Part shown: piece after piece, positions 55,041 through 63,295 of the stretch
Position numbering within the stretch: the stretch's first letter is position 1
Layout of the letters: each line of letters begins with the position of its first letter
NCBI RefSeq assembly: GCF_001709345.1
Contig: NZ_MDTQ01000001.1
Coordinates: 3,539,499 to 3,603,498, forward strand
From: Terasakiispira papahanaumokuakeensis
Lineage (GTDB): Bacteria > Pseudomonadota > Gammaproteobacteria > Pseudomonadales > Halomonadaceae
Reading direction: 5' to 3'
Length of the DNA: 64,000 nt
Made by a program: the position numbers and the translations under genes
The notes under the pieces: generated by a model
Seen by the model: only the letters and a program-made list of their open reading frames with translations
Database searches by the model: none
Told to the model about the DNA's origin: nothing

Positions 55041-56519
55041 TTAATCAAGCGTCGGACGCTCAATCGGCTGCGGCTCACGATGATTCAAATTCAAATTATC
55101 GTGTTCACCCACTGAAAGCCAGAACATTCCAACCAAGGCCAGGATGGTCATTGCTAGCGTGAAATAACGAATCCAACGCGGTGAAACACCCCCTGTTTTG
55201 AGATGTTGCTCCTGAATCTCATGTTGCCGATTCAATGAGAGGGCAAAGAAGATCATGGTCGAAATCACAAAAATCAAAGACCATCGAGTTTGCTCACCAT
55301 CTGACCCCACTAACGCCAATAGACTATAAGCCGCCCCCACCAGTGCGATCACGGTATAGATCGAATACTGATTCGATGACATGTGCTTGTAGCCCAACAC
55401 TTTCAGTGAAATGGCTGAATAGATATAGGGCAACAGCGTCATGATCACCGCCACGGATGCAATTTTACCAAACTGCTCACTGGCCGTAGGCGACATGGTC
55501 GCCAGTACCTGAAAGCTCATGATCACTGCCACAATCAGCAAACCCGCTGAAGGCACACCACGGCTATTGGTACGCGCAAAGACATTAGCAAACAAGCCAT
55601 CATCTGCTGCCGCTTTAGCTGACTGCCCTACCAAGAGAGTCCAACCCGCCAGAGACCCAAGACAACCTAATGCGGCACACAAGGCCACCACATTCGCGGC
55701 GGTATCCCCTAATGCGACACGAGCGGCATCGGCAAAAGGTGCTGATGAGACAATCAACTCAGGGTTTGGAATCATCCCCATGATCACACTAGAACTGAGC
55801 ACATAAGCCACCGCAGCTAACAACACACCCGCTACCGTCGCAATCGGCACATTACGACGCGGATTTTTAACCACCGCCGCGGAAACCGAGGCACTCTCTA
55901 CCCCAATAAAGGCCCATAGTGTGAACGTCAGGGTCGACATCACCGCAGAGGTGCTGCTTTTGCCCGAGACATTCCAGCTGGCCGTAAAGGTATCGGCATT
56001 AAACCAAAACCAGCCAATCAAGGCCGTCGCCAAGATCGGAAATAACGCCAGAATCGTTGTGAATGACTGTACTCGCCCGACAATATTCGGCCCTAGAATA
56101 TTGAAGTAAGTAAACAACCAGATCACCGCAATCTGCGCTAAAGCAAACGTCAGCGGATCATGCAATGCAGGGAAAAAGCCAGAAAGATAACCGATACCCG
56201 CCGTCGCCAATGCCACGTTACCGACAACATTAGCTAACCAATAGATCAGGTTGGTTTGAAACCCCATATAGTCGCCAAACGCCTTGCGCGTATAGGCATA
56301 AGGTCCACCTGCGGCAGGATCGATCAAGGCCAGCTTGGCAAATACCAAAGCGAGCGCCAAGGCGCCCACAATGGTCACAATCCAGCCAATCAACGCAATA
56401 CTGCCTACTGCAGCCAGGTTAGCGGGCAACATGAAAATGCCTGACCCCATCATGTTACCGGCCACCATCAGCGTGACGGGGATCAAACCAATTTTATTGC
56501 GATCTTCAATCTCAGCCAT
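55041..56519 (-). CDS. adiC: Arginine:agmatine antiporter (AdiC-like, APC family)
   Basis: The 492-residue transporter aligns in blocks with E. coli AdiC: 'KIGLIPVTLMVAGNMMGSGIFMLPANLAAVGSIALIGW' (the substrate G-S-G-I-F loop), 'DPAAGGPYAYTRKAFGDYMGFQTNLIYWLAN', 'TFTLWAFIGVESASVSAAVVKNPRRNVPIAT' and 'GCLGSLAGWTLLVGQSAKAAADDGLF'. About 12 helices are present, with a C-terminal extension of some 45 residues relative to E. coli. AdiC exports agmatine and imports arginine. It overlaps adiA by one base, so the pair is an operon. Confidence 0.92.
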   Translation of the reverse strand: MAEIEDRNKIGLIPVTLMVAGNMMGSGIFMLPANLAAVGSIALIGWIVTIVGALALALVFAKLALIDPAAGGPYAYTRKAFGDYMGFQTNLIYWLANVVGNVALATAGIGYLSGFFPALHDPLTFALAQIAVIWLFTYFNILGPNIVGRVQSFTTILALFPILATALIGWFWFNADTFTASWNVSGKSSTSAVMSTLTFTLWAFIGVESASVSAAVVKNPRRNVPIATVAGVLLAAVAYVLSSSVIMGMIPNPELIVSSAPFADAARVALGDTAANVVALCAALGCLGSLAGWTLLVGQSAKAAADDGLFANVFARTNSRGVPSAGLLIVAVIMSFQVLATMSPTASEQFGKIASVAVIMTLLPYIYSAISLKVLGYKHMSSNQYSIYTVIALVGAAYSLLALVGSDGEQTRWSLIFVISTMIFFALSLNRQHEIQEQHLKTGGVSPRWIRYFTLAMTILALVGMFWLSVGEHDNLNLNHREPQPIERPTLD

Positions 56520-58852
56520 CAGTGCGCCTCCTCTTTCTCTTTCGCAGAAGACAGCGCTAAGGCCTCAGGTTTTAAACAATAAATATGGTACTCACCCTCA
56601 ATGACCTCGACCCCATGGTTGTCATGAGTAAAGCCAGGGAAACGTAGATCAAACGCTTCTAACGCTTTCAAATAACGCATCACCGGGCCATCCGCATCCC
56701 CCATTGATTCCCCAGGCATCAGAACGGGAATCCCCGGCGGATAAGGCACGATCCCTGTCGCCACGACCCGTCCTGCTGTCGCCGACAAAGGTAACTGCTC
56801 CACTTCATTAGCGACCAGGTGCTCATAGGCCTGGCTAGGTGAGAGTACCGCTTGCGGTAAACTGGAAAATGCTTGGCTCATGCTTTCCGTGGAGCGCAGT
56901 GTCTGCATCGTGTGGAACATTTCATCGGCGAGATCTTTTAAGCCCATCTGCGCATAACGAGGTGAGGCTTCGCACAAAGGCGGGATCACATCAGCAATTA
57001 AACTGTTCGCATCATAATGGCGTTTAAAGGCCAACAGACTATTAATCAAAGTCCCCCACTTGCCTTTGGTGATCCCAATCGAGAACAGGAAGAGCATGGT
57101 GAAGTCAGTGGTTTTCTCCACCACAATGCCATGATGTCCAAGATAGGCGCTGACCAAAGCCGCCGGAATCCCCTGCGACTGCAGCCCTTTCACAGGATCC
57201 ATCCCGGGGGTCACAATCGAGACCTTGATCGGGTCCAGCATGCAGTAACCTTCTTCAAGATCACCAAAACCATGCCAACGCGCATTCGGTTTTAATGTCC
57301 AACACTCGGGGGTACTGGCTAAGAGTTCAGCGGGGGCTTCATGGAATGCATAACTTTCACCACTGAGTGGATCCGTAATCTCCGGCGGCTGCCAACCGTT
57401 AAAGAACCACTCCCCTTTATCCGCATATTCTTGGTTAAGACGCCCGATCATCTGACGGAAAGCGATCGCTTCACGAATGGATTCACCGGTGAGATATTCG
57501 CCACCCGCCCCTTCCATCATCGCGGCACTGACATCGTTCGAGGCAATGATGCTGTACTGAGGTGATGTTGAGGCATGCATCATGAACGCTTCGTTGAAAC
57601 GATCATGTTCAATCGGGCTACGGCCATCACGAATATGAATCATAGAGGCTTGAGATAAAGCCGCTAATAGTTTATGTGTGGACTGAGTCGCAAACACTGT
57701 CGGCCCATCATGATCATCACCGGCCCCGCGATACATGGCATAACGATCCTGGTAGAGCGGGTTGAAACGCGCATAACCAAACCAAGCCTCATCAAAGTGC
57801 AAGCGATCGAGCGTATTATCCAGTAGTGACTCGACCCGACGCACGTTATAGCAAAGGCCATCATAGGTGGAGTTGGTAATGACCAGATGTACCGGATCTT
57901 GAGATCGCGCTTGCTGATTGAGCGGGTTATCCACAATGGATTGACGAATGGCACTAGCTTTTAAACGCTCTGGGGGAATCGGCCCGATAATCCCATAAGC
58001 GTTTCGCGAGGGCACGAGGTAAGTCGGCAGAGCGCCACTGAGAGTAATCGCGTGCTCAACGGATTTATGGCAATTACGATCACACAGTGCGACTTGATTG
58101 CGCGTCGCTGAAGCCATCATGATCACACGATTCGATGTTGAAGAACCGTTCGTCACATAGTAGGTCCGATCCGCACCAAAGACACGGGCTGCATAGCGCT
58201 CACCTTCACCAATGGGACCGCTATGATCCAGCAAAGACCCCAGCTCACCGACCGAAATCGATAAATCAGAACGCAGCATATTTTCGCCATAAAAATCGAA
58301 AAAAGCGCGTCCGACGGGTGATTTCAGAAAAGCCGTTCCCCCAGTATGGCCTGGTGTATGCCAGGAATACTCATGCACCTGGGAGAACTTCACCAAAGAT
58401 TCAAACATCGGCGGCAATAGCTGATCCAGATAGCGACGTATCGATCGATTAATACGGCCACTAATAAAGGACGGGGTATCTTCTAGCATCCAGATAAAGT
58501 CATTCGCCATTTCCATGGCCTGACGCGGCAAATCGGCTGCCGTCTGGCGATCAGCCAAAATATAAGCGGGTACAGCAGGGCTTTTGTTGCGCAAATGAGC
58601 TAACACCTCAAGGGCCCCATGTTCCGCCTGCTCACCGGAGAGATCCCAGTTCACCAGCACACAACAGATTGCGGCCGTAGAATCTAAAGCGGCACAAGCA
58701 TCCACTGCACTGGTTGATAACAGGACACTATAGCCATGCTGTTCTAATGCTTCTTGAAGTGCTTGAGCGGCCCGTCCATAGGCACTGTCTAGACCGATAT
58801 AAGGACTAGCCAATAACACACTACTTTTGATACGAGATTGGGATGATTTCAA
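56519..58852 (-). CDS. adiA: Arginine decarboxylase, inducible type
   Basis: The 777-residue PLP enzyme converts arginine to agmatine and CO2, consuming a proton. It has the receiver-like wing domain (1-140), 'LPPMFESLVKFSQVHEYSWHTPGHTGG', 'LDHSGPIGEGERYAARVFGADRTYYVTNGSSTSNRVIMM', 'LHFDEAWFGYARFNPLYQDRYAMYRG' and the PLP lysine in 'VFATQSTHKLLAALSQASMIH'. Blocks match E. coli AdiA better than LdcC/CadA or SpeF. The start is a TTG at 58852 with AAGGAG nine bases upstream. No adiY-type regulator is adjacent. Confidence 0.92.
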   Translation of the reverse strand: MKSSQSRIKSSVLLASPYIGLDSAYGRAAQALQEALEQHGYSVLLSTSAVDACAALDSTAAICCVLVNWDLSGEQAEHGALEVLAHLRNKSPAVPAYILADRQTAADLPRQAMEMANDFIWMLEDTPSFISGRINRSIRRYLDQLLPPMFESLVKFSQVHEYSWHTPGHTGGTAFLKSPVGRAFFDFYGENMLRSDLSISVGELGSLLDHSGPIGEGERYAARVFGADRTYYVTNGSSTSNRVIMMASATRNQVALCDRNCHKSVEHAITLSGALPTYLVPSRNAYGIIGPIPPERLKASAIRQSIVDNPLNQQARSQDPVHLVITNSTYDGLCYNVRRVESLLDNTLDRLHFDEAWFGYARFNPLYQDRYAMYRGAGDDHDGPTVFATQSTHKLLAALSQASMIHIRDGRSPIEHDRFNEAFMMHASTSPQYSIIASNDVSAAMMEGAGGEYLTGESIREAIAFRQMIGRLNQEYADKGEWFFNGWQPPEITDPLSGESYAFHEAPAELLASTPECWTLKPNARWHGFGDLEEGYCMLDPIKVSIVTPGMDPVKGLQSQGIPAALVSAYLGHHGIVVEKTTDFTMLFLFSIGITKGKWGTLINSLLAFKRHYDANSLIADVIPPLCEASPRYAQMGLKDLADEMFHTMQTLRSTESMSQAFSSLPQAVLSPSQAYEHLVANEVEQLPLSATAGRVVATGIVPYPPGIPVLMPGESMGDADGPVMRYLKALEAFDLRFPGFTHDNHGVEVIEGEYHIYCLKPEALALSSAKEKEEAH

Positions 58853-59166
58853 GGCCTGACTCCTTCCAACGCCTAAGGGTCACCGGAGCACAACATCCCC
58901 CGGCATACACTCACTACAGCTGCGAATAGCGCGGCAGTGAGCCAATGCGTGAATGGCCTCGCTGCATTTAATTATATGTTTTACACACTATTTATTAGCA
59001 AACTATAATTGAGATCAACATTATGTGATGAGTATTTTCCCTAAGCAAATTAATTTAAGAGTCATTCCTATCAAAACCCGATACAGCTCAATGCCTTATC
59101 AGTAAAGACTCAGTAACGTAACCCATCCCGTCACAAAGACATCATTCATTACTGACCGAGCCAGGC
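58853..59166 (-). promoter_or_regulatory. adiA upstream region with candidate promoter
   Basis: This 314-bp gap has no gene. It is strikingly AT-rich from 58965 to 59065. On the minus strand TTGCTA (58996-59001) and TATAAT (58971-58976) are spaced by 19 bp, long for sigma-70, and would give a leader of about 110 nt. The AT-rich stretch could bind H-NS-like or acid-stress regulators; no specific operator was recognised. Confidence 0.35.
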
Positions 59167-59607
59167 TTAAACGCCGGGATGATCGCCTTCGATCCAAGAA
59201 TAAACACCAAAATCACTGCGCCCTTCCCATCCGAGATGAGACCAAAACGCTCGACCTTCTTGATGATCTGTCAGCACAAATAAATGCGTTTTTAAGATGT
59301 CCTCTTGAGCCAAAGCCTCAATACAGGCACGTACTAAACGACGAGCAACGCCCTGACCTTGTACGGATGGGGAGACCACCAAATGCTGCAAATATCCCCG
59401 CCGACCGTCATGACCTGCCATGCAACACCCGACAAGCTGATCTTGATATTCAGCGACAAAACTCATTCCGGGATTACGCGCCAAGTATCGAGACATGGGT
59501 TCATAATCATCAGCATCACGCACACGAATCCCTGGGGTCTTTTCAAATAGGAAGAGCAGCTCAGCATGGTCTTGCATGCCCATCGTTCTAATCTTGATAG
59601 CCTGCAT
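59167..59607 (-). CDS. GNAT-family N-acetyltransferase
   Basis: The 146-residue protein has the GNAT fold with the acetyl-CoA pyrophosphate loop in 'LQHLVVSPSVQGQGVARRLVRACIEAL' (V-x-G-x-G-V/A) near residues 81-107 and 'HLFVLTDHQEGRAFWSHLGWEGRSDFGVYSW' at the C-terminus. Substrate unknown. It is read away from lpxO, with parS site 3 in the gap. Confidence 0.85.
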   Translation of the reverse strand: MQAIKIRTMGMQDHAELLFLFEKTPGIRVRDADDYEPMSRYLARNPGMSFVAEYQDQLVGCCMAGHDGRRGYLQHLVVSPSVQGQGVARRLVRACIEALAQEDILKTHLFVLTDHQEGRAFWSHLGWEGRSDFGVYSWIEGDHPGV

Positions 59608-59679
59608 TCAATTACGCCCCTCAATAGTAATCGTACTGCCCATATTGAATCCTCAAAGTCGATGAAACCCCATAACCCA

Positions 59680-59695
59680 TGTTCCACGTGGAACA
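59680..59695. promoter_or_regulatory. parS: parS site 3
   Basis: A second perfect TGTTCCACGTGGAACA palindrome, 4.7 kb from site 2 and 8.5 kb from site 1, in the gap between the GNAT gene and lpxO. All three sites are intergenic and lie on the gyrB side of the window. Confidence 0.92.
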
Positions 59696-59836
59696 CGCGT
59701 AAGCGATTTGGCATTAGACGCCAATACCCAAGTCGCAATCAGTCTCACACAACGGCACCATGAAAGCGTAAAATCAACGCTTAGCATGCCACTGACTGTC
59801 CATCGATAACTATTCCGATCATAACTGAGGTGCTTG

Positions 59837-60736
59837 ATGGGTCTATATATTCTATTGATCTTTATCAGTTGCGCATTTTATGTGCAGCATCGGGGGCGAG
59901 TGCAGCACCACAAACTCAGTCGCAAGCTCACCGACCACGCCAATGTCCTGGCCCCGCTGAACTGCTTGTATTACGCCTTTTCCAAAATACCGAACCACCC
60001 CTTTATCGACACGAACCAATTTCCAGAACTCTCCCCACTCCAGGCTCAATGGCAAACCATTCGTGATGAAGCCTTGGCACTTCATCAAGGCGCCAACATC
60101 AAAGCCTCTGATGACCTCGATGACCTCGGCTTTAACTCCTTTTTTAAAACAGGCTGGAAACGTTATTACCTGAAGTGGTATGGCGCAGACTTAAACTCAG
60201 CCCAAATCACTTGCCCAAAGACACTCGCCTTGCTCAACACCTTGCCCAATGTCAAAGGCGCCATGTTCGCCATGCTGCCCCCAGGCGCACGCTTGGTCAG
60301 ACATCGAGATCCTTATGCAGGCTCACTGCGTTATCACCTTGGGCTTCAAACACCAGAATCCGATGATTGTTTTATCGAAGTCGATGGTGAGCGCTACAGT
60401 TGGCGGAACGGCGAAGCCGTGATGTTTGATGAGACTTATATTCACTATGCAGAAAACAAAACGGATCAGGATCGCATCGTACTATTTCTGGATATCGAGC
60501 GCCCGCTAAAAGCAGACTTTGTCACCACCCTCAATCGCCTCTTCTCCAAAACCATCATGGCAGCCTCGGCGACTAAAAATGTTGAAGGTGATAAGGTCGG
60601 GGCCTTAAACAAAGTCTTTGCTAACGTCTATCAAGTCAGGCAATGGGGAAAGCGAATTAAGGCTTACAATAAAACGCTGTATTACGTTCTCCAATATGGT
60701 CTCTACCTGCTCTTAATCTATTGGATTTTCTTTTAA
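59837..60736 (+). CDS. lpxO: Lipid A hydroxylase LpxO (aspartyl/asparaginyl beta-hydroxylase family)
   Basis: LpxO hydroxylates the secondary acyl chain of lipid A using Fe(II), 2-oxoglutarate and O2. The 299-residue protein has an N-terminal membrane anchor (1-20), 'RKLTDHANVLAPLNCLYYAFSKIPNHPFIDTNQFPELSPL', 'DLGFNSFFKTGWKRYYLKWYG', the iron-binding 'ARLVRHRDPYAGSLRYHLGLQTPESDDCFIEVDGERYSWRNGEAVMFDETYIHYAENKT' and a C-terminal helix. Start is ATG 59837 with GAGG seven bases upstream. With the LPS core genes it completes a lipid A/core set in the window. Confidence 0.92.
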   Translation: MGLYILLIFISCAFYVQHRGRVQHHKLSRKLTDHANVLAPLNCLYYAFSKIPNHPFIDTNQFPELSPLQAQWQTIRDEALALHQGANIKASDDLDDLGFNSFFKTGWKRYYLKWYGADLNSAQITCPKTLALLNTLPNVKGAMFAMLPPGARLVRHRDPYAGSLRYHLGLQTPESDDCFIEVDGERYSWRNGEAVMFDETYIHYAENKTDQDRIVLFLDIERPLKADFVTTLNRLFSKTIMAASATKNVEGDKVGALNKVFANVYQVRQWGKRIKAYNKTLYYVLQYGLYLLLIYWIFF

Positions 60737-60808
60737 CCCACTCACCCGTTCAGATAAGGCATCACTCACGCCGGATCAGCCGGGACACACTCTTTTATCG
60801 GTATAATC

Positions 60809-61999
60809 ATGTTTAGGAAGGATTTTCTGCTCATTTGCAGTCACCTGTTTGTACTCTTTTTGGTACAAACCATGCTCGTTGTGACCATTCCATTGGCCGC
60901 TGCACGTTTAGGGGCTTCGCCAGTGGTACTGGGTGCCTTATTAAGCCTGCCTTATGTACTCCCGCTACTGATTGCGATCCCTTTTGGCGCCTGGGTAACG
61001 CGCCATGGCAGCACCTTGGGTCTGCGGTTGGGGGCAACAGGATTTATTGCAGGAGCGGGCTGTATCCTACTACTACCTGATTATTACGGCCTGATCACCG
61101 GGCAAATGTTGATTGGTTTATCACAGTTGATGACGGTCATCGCTGGACAGACCGCCATCTCTAACCTGGGCACGGGAAAAATACTCGAACGATACTTCGC
61201 CTGGTATGCGACCTACTGCTCAATTGGACAAATGATTGGCCCCCTGATTGCCGGGGCCTTGATTGACCACTGGGGCGGGCCGGACACATCCTTTATCGCC
61301 ATTTTCATCCTGACACTGGCAATGGCGATCGCCTATAAACTGCCACGTGATATCCCCGCCGGAGCGGATAAAAACAAGTTGGATCCGAAATTACTGGGCT
61401 ACCAAGCCCAGATCCAGCTGGTGAAAAGTAACCGCCATGTACAGCTCTCGATCATGGTCTCCGTTGCCGCCATGTTGGCCCTGGGTGCCCATGGCAGCTT
61501 CTTACCGGTTTACTTGGAAACATTGGATTTCCCTGCCACGACGATCGGCCTTTTGATCAGCCTGCGAGCCCTCAGTGCCGTCGCCATACGTCCTTTCACT
61601 AGCCAATTGGTGAAATTGGCTCGGGGTCGCTACCGCACCATGAGTTTGACGATTCTCTTTATGGCCGCCGGTATGATTCCGTTAGGCTTTACCGAAAACC
61701 TATGGGCCTTGGCGATACTCACTATCCTGGTTGGCATGGGCACCGGCATCTCACAGCCCCTTTCAATGGTGGTATTAGCCGATGCTGTCTCCAAGGCACA
61801 AAAATCCAGCGCGATTGCGGTACGCTTGATGGCGAACCGCAGTATGCAATTTATGGCACCATTACTATTGGGATTACTGGTTGAATTCAGCCAATTTTCC
61901 ATGGCTTATCTCATTGGTGGCATCATCGTGCTGCTTCACTTACTGTTTTTTCTTCACCCGCCCCAGGAATCGGATCAACCCACAGCCAAAAGCGACTAG
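60809..61999 (+). CDS. MFS transporter
   Basis: The 396-residue protein has about 12 predicted helices with a central loop near 185-205 ('IPAGADKNKLDPKLL'). Motif A-like 'PFGAWVTRHGSTLGLRLGATG' follows helix 2. It resembles major-facilitator drug or metabolite exporters; no substrate motif is visible. Its end overlaps the stop of the convergent SDR gene by four bases. Confidence 0.85.
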   Translation: MFRKDFLLICSHLFVLFLVQTMLVVTIPLAAARLGASPVVLGALLSLPYVLPLLIAIPFGAWVTRHGSTLGLRLGATGFIAGAGCILLLPDYYGLITGQMLIGLSQLMTVIAGQTAISNLGTGKILERYFAWYATYCSIGQMIGPLIAGALIDHWGGPDTSFIAIFILTLAMAIAYKLPRDIPAGADKNKLDPKLLGYQAQIQLVKSNRHVQLSIMVSVAAMLALGAHGSFLPVYLETLDFPATTIGLLISLRALSAVAIRPFTSQLVKLARGRYRTMSLTILFMAAGMIPLGFTENLWALAILTILVGMGTGISQPLSMVVLADAVSKAQKSSAIAVRLMANRSMQFMAPLLLGLLVEFSQFSMAYLIGGIIVLLHLLFFLHPPQESDQPTAKSD

Positions 62000-62745
62000 C
62001 GACTGGCCACACCGCCATCCACCAACAGCTCAGTCCCCACAGTAAAACGAGACTCATCCGATCCCAGATAAACAGCCGCCTTGGCTAACTCCCAAGGTGA
62101 GCCCATCCGCCCGATCGGCACGAGCTGTTGAATTTCCGCTTGAAGGGCTGTCAGGGCCTCATTAGAAAGCCCCAGTTTATTGAGGGCTTCCGTCTGCGTC
62201 GGCCCAGGGCTCAACACATTCACTCGAATCCCCCGATCTTTCAGCTCAATCGACAAGGTTTTAGCTAAAGACAGCAACGCCGCTTTACTGGCGGCATAGA
62301 CACTACTTTGCGGCAAACCAATATGGGCGCTGGTCGAGCCACACAAAATCACCGACGTCGATGCTGTCATCAGCGGAAGTAACGTCTGAATCCAGAAGAA
62401 AGGCCCTTTTAAGTTCACCGCCATCAACTGATCCCACTCCGCTTCACACCACTCAGCCAAAGGCTGATGCGTCACATCCCCGGCATTGGCATACACAATA
62501 TCCAGCTGAGGCCACAGTGACGCAAGCTGCGCCTTCACCTGCTGAGCACTGTTTAAACAACCGGCATCACTTTGAATCGTCACTAGCTCAGGCCCCAATG
62601 TCTTTTGGGCCCACTGCAGTCGCGCTGAATCTCGCCCGGTAATGGCCACCTGTGCCCCTTCAGCCAAAAATTGCCGAGCCGTTTCTAAGCCAATCCCACT
62701 ACTGCCACCTGTGATCAATGCATACTTACCCGCCAAACGTCCCAT
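61996..62745 (-). CDS. Short-chain dehydrogenase/reductase
   Basis: The 249-residue classical SDR shows 'ALITGGSSGIGLETARQFLAEGAQVAITGRD' (T-G-x3-G-x-G), 'VYANAGD' (N-A-G), and the catalytic Ser/Tyr/Lys in 'LCGSTSAHIGLPQSSVYAASKAALLSLAKTL'. The cofactor could be NADP given 'TGRDSARL'. It is divergent from the HxlR regulator gene at 62847 and is its probable target. ATG 62745 has AAGGG six bases upstream; ATG 62748 is an alternative. Confidence 0.9.
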   Translation of the reverse strand: MGRLAGKYALITGGSSGIGLETARQFLAEGAQVAITGRDSARLQWAQKTLGPELVTIQSDAGCLNSAQQVKAQLASLWPQLDIVYANAGDVTHQPLAEWCEAEWDQLMAVNLKGPFFWIQTLLPLMTASTSVILCGSTSAHIGLPQSSVYAASKAALLSLAKTLSIELKDRGIRVNVLSPGPTQTEALNKLGLSNEALTALQAEIQQLVPIGRMGSPWELAKAAVYLGSDESRFTVGTELLVDGGVASR

Positions 62746-62790
62746 CATTCACCCTTTGACCAATCATTTGAAAATGTATTCTTGATCAAA

Positions 62791-62827
62791 TAGTATCTTT
62801 TAGGAAGTAGACACCTTTTAGATACTA
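62791..62827. promoter_or_regulatory. Candidate HxlR operator between the SDR and regulator genes
   Basis: TAGTATCT (62791-62798) and AGATACTA (62820-62827) are perfect inverted half-sites centred in the 100-bp divergent gap, with internal repeats of TTTTAG. HxlR-type dimers bind such TAxTAT-like dyads. The spacing and position suit a shared operator. Confidence 0.55.
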
Positions 62828-62846
62828 AAGAGGCTTTTACACCCTA

Positions 62847-63194
62847 ATGCGCCCCTCCTCAGACACCGCCCAAGACCCCTGCCCCATGGTGAGCTTTGTC
62901 CAAATCATCTCGGGCAAATGGGCCATCCCCATCCTCTATCGCCTAATCGTCACCGCCAACCCCATTCGCTTCAGCGAATTACAACGGGCCGTACACCCCA
63001 TTACCCAAAAAGAACTGACCAAACAACTGAGGTTGTTTGAACAACGCCACCTCGTTACACGCCGGGTTTATCCAGAAGTCCCCCCTCGTGTGGAATACCA
63101 AATCACCCCCTTGGGCCAATCCCTTAAACCTACACTCGACTCACTCGCCGACTGGATGCGACAACACCAGCATGACCTCACTACCGATGACTGA
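62847..63194 (+). CDS. HxlR-family winged-helix regulator
   Basis: The 115-residue protein has the HxlR domain: N-terminal 'QDPCPMVSFVQIISGKWAIPILYRLI' with the conserved, often redox-sensing Cys near residue 12, 'IRFSELQRAVHPITQKELTKQLRLFEQRHLVTRRVYPEVPPRVEYQITPLGQSLKPTLDSLADWM'. The family usually represses a neighbouring oxidoreductase gene in response to thiol- or aldehyde-reactive compounds. It is divergent from the SDR gene. Confidence 0.92.
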   Translation: MRPSSDTAQDPCPMVSFVQIISGKWAIPILYRLIVTANPIRFSELQRAVHPITQKELTKQLRLFEQRHLVTRRVYPEVPPRVEYQITPLGQSLKPTLDSLADWMRQHQHDLTTDD

Positions 63195-63200
63195 ACGAAA

Positions 63201-63228
63201 AAAAGCAGCCACAAAGGGCTGCTTTTTG
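63201..63228 (+). terminator. Rho-independent terminator after the HxlR gene
   Basis: AAAAGCAGCC and GGCTGCTTTTT form a 10-bp stem with a short loop and T-run seven bases after the stop; it can also stop gyrB on the other strand. Confidence 0.92.
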
Positions 63229-63295
63229 TTCGGGCTCTGGATAACCAGTTAGCACACGTCAGATCACGCTAGATGAGATCCAACAGACACACCGA

